NCBI GenBank assembly: GCA_964387955.1
Contig: CAYLXX010000043.1
Span: 1-5,830 of the forward strand
Source of the DNA: CAYLXX01 sp964387955
GTDB taxonomy: Bacteria > Patescibacteriota > Microgenomatia > UBA1406 > GWC2-37-13
Direction of reading: 5' to 3'
DNA: 5,830 bases
Shown: positions 5,345 through 5,830 of the stretch, piece after piece
Position numbering within the stretch: the stretch's first letter is position 1
How the letters are laid out: the number at the start of each line of letters is the position of its first letter
Made by a program: the position numbers and the translations under genes
Notes under the pieces: model-generated
Database searches by the model: none
Seen by the model: only the letters and a program-made list of their open reading frames with translations
What the model was told of the DNA's origin: nothing

Positions 5345-5593
5345 ATGAATGCGTTAGTAAATCGTGAAATTTTCGTAGTACTAAATGCTCAACCCATATG
5401 GTTCAGAATAATAAAATACGCTGTACTTCTAACAATAGTATTCTTTATCTATAAAAAATACAATTGGAAGGGTGTAATCATATTTCTTTTCTCTATAGTA
5501 ATAATAGGTACTACTTTACATTTTGTCCTTAGATGGAAAACAAATGGTTGGACAAAATCTTGGGGCCCATTCACTACTCCGGTAAAGCAGTAA
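5345..5593 (+). CDS. Small two-helix membrane protein, unknown function
   Basis: The protein is 82 residues long with two hydrophobic segments, about 19-36 (IWFRIIKYAVLLTIVFF region) and 43-62 (GVIIFLFSIVIIGTTLHFVL), joined by a short basic turn (YKKYNWK, 36-42). A C-terminal tail of about 20 residues is basic and Trp-containing (W64, W69, W73). The basic turn between the helices suggests that it faces the cytoplasm, with both ends outside, though the tail is basic too and the orientation is uncertain. No enzymatic motif is visible. The strong -10 in front and the start 10 nt downstream of the next membrane protein support a real gene and an operon of two. A helper or anchor for that neighbour is possible but unproven. 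Confidence 0.7.
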   Translation: MNALVNREIFVVLNAQPIWFRIIKYAVLLTIVFFIYKKYNWKGVIIFLFSIVIIGTTLHFVLRWKTNGWTKSWGPFTTPVKQ

Positions 5594-5603
5594 ATTAAAA
5601 TGA

Positions 5604-5830
5604 ATGAAAAAAACTACAATTCTTCTTTTACTAATAATCTTCAGCTATGTAATTTTACTTTTCACTAGGGAACCGGCAATTTTTTCGTATAAATTTAATC
5701 CCTTTCTCATTAAGCAATATCTTTGTTCGCAGGATATCCCGTTTGAGCCTCCTTGCCATCGATTATTCGTGTCCGACGGAGACATATATGTTGCAACGGG
5801 TTACTTATATGCGCATGGGGCGGATCCAAC
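5604..5830 (+). CDS. N-terminus of a membrane protein, possibly GT-C glycosyltransferase (partial)
   Basis: An open frame runs from ATG at 5604 off the right edge, 75 full codons without a stop. It begins MKKTTILLLLIIFSYVILLF, a classic basic start plus hydrophobic helix (about 4-20), so the N-terminus is an anchor or signal. A loop of about 50 residues follows, with Cys41 and Cys51, then FVSDGDIYVATGYLYAHG at 55-72 and DP at 74-75. Acidic residues soon after the first helix followed by a Y-x-x-x-G-x-D-P stretch recall the start of GT-C type (PMT-like) membrane glycosyltransferases, where an HPPL motif usually follows. That part lies beyond the window, so the family is a guess. An ATG in another frame at 5600 soon meets a stop. 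The gap to the previous gene is 10 nt with no ribosome binding site, so co-transcription is likely. Confidence 0.7.
   Translation, partial: MKKTTILLLLIIFSYVILLFTREPAIFSYKFNPFLIKQYLCSQDIPFEPPCHRLFVSDGDIYVATGYLYAHGADP

Noticed and set aside
5600..5668. Alternative ATG at 5600 in a different frame
   Set aside because: It gives about 22 polar codons before a stop, while the ATG four bases later opens a frame with a clear hydrophobic N-terminal helix that stays open to the edge.

Overview
The window looks like part of a small-genome bacterium, most plausibly of the Patescibacteria/CPR (Microgenomates-like). The supporting signs are an aspartyl-tRNA synthetase without the usual bacterial GAD insertion, a tRNA without an encoded CCA end, short intergenic gaps, and start codons without Shine-Dalgarno sites. 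Several proteins also resemble uncharacterised CPR proteins as I remember them. The bacterial lineage itself is supported by bacterial-type AspRS motifs, a class II (long variable arm) tRNA-Tyr and an S11 D-Ala-D-Ala carboxypeptidase. No long frame needs UGA read as an amino acid, so there is no sign of the recoded UGA known from Gracilibacteria and SR1. The phylum assignment is inference.

Layout: (1) 1-205 holds a possible tail of an upstream gene, a thrice-repeated AGAGGTAT motif and a near-consensus promoter. (2) 206-1165 encodes a phosphoribosyltransferase-fold protein of unknown substrate. (3) 1215-2606 is aspS, lacking the GAD domain and carrying a His typical of non-discriminating enzymes. 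(4) 2625-3527 is a membrane-anchored S11 D,D-carboxypeptidase. (5) 3528-4583 (minus) is a membrane-anchored protein with a large probably extracytoplasmic domain; its stop codon abuts that of the carboxypeptidase. (6) 4620-4703 is tRNA-Tyr(GUA) with a C1-G72 first pair. (7) 4712-5302 is an unknown protein with an internal duplication, starting 8 nt after the tRNA. (8) 5345-5593 is a small two-helix membrane protein. (9) 5604 to the window edge is the N-terminus of a membrane protein, possibly a GT-C glycosyltransferase.

The unifying observation is promoter placement. Four or five protein genes have a -10 hexamer ending only 6-8 nt before the ATG and no SD, which predicts leaderless mRNAs. One further gene begins 8 nt after a tRNA, so tRNA 3'-end processing could give its mRNA a nearly leaderless 5' end.

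Functionally this is a mix of translation genes (aspS, tRNA-Tyr), cell-envelope genes (carboxypeptidase, anchored protein, two membrane proteins at the right edge) and two unassigned soluble proteins. I see no CRISPR array, insertion sequence, phage gene or recognisable defence system.
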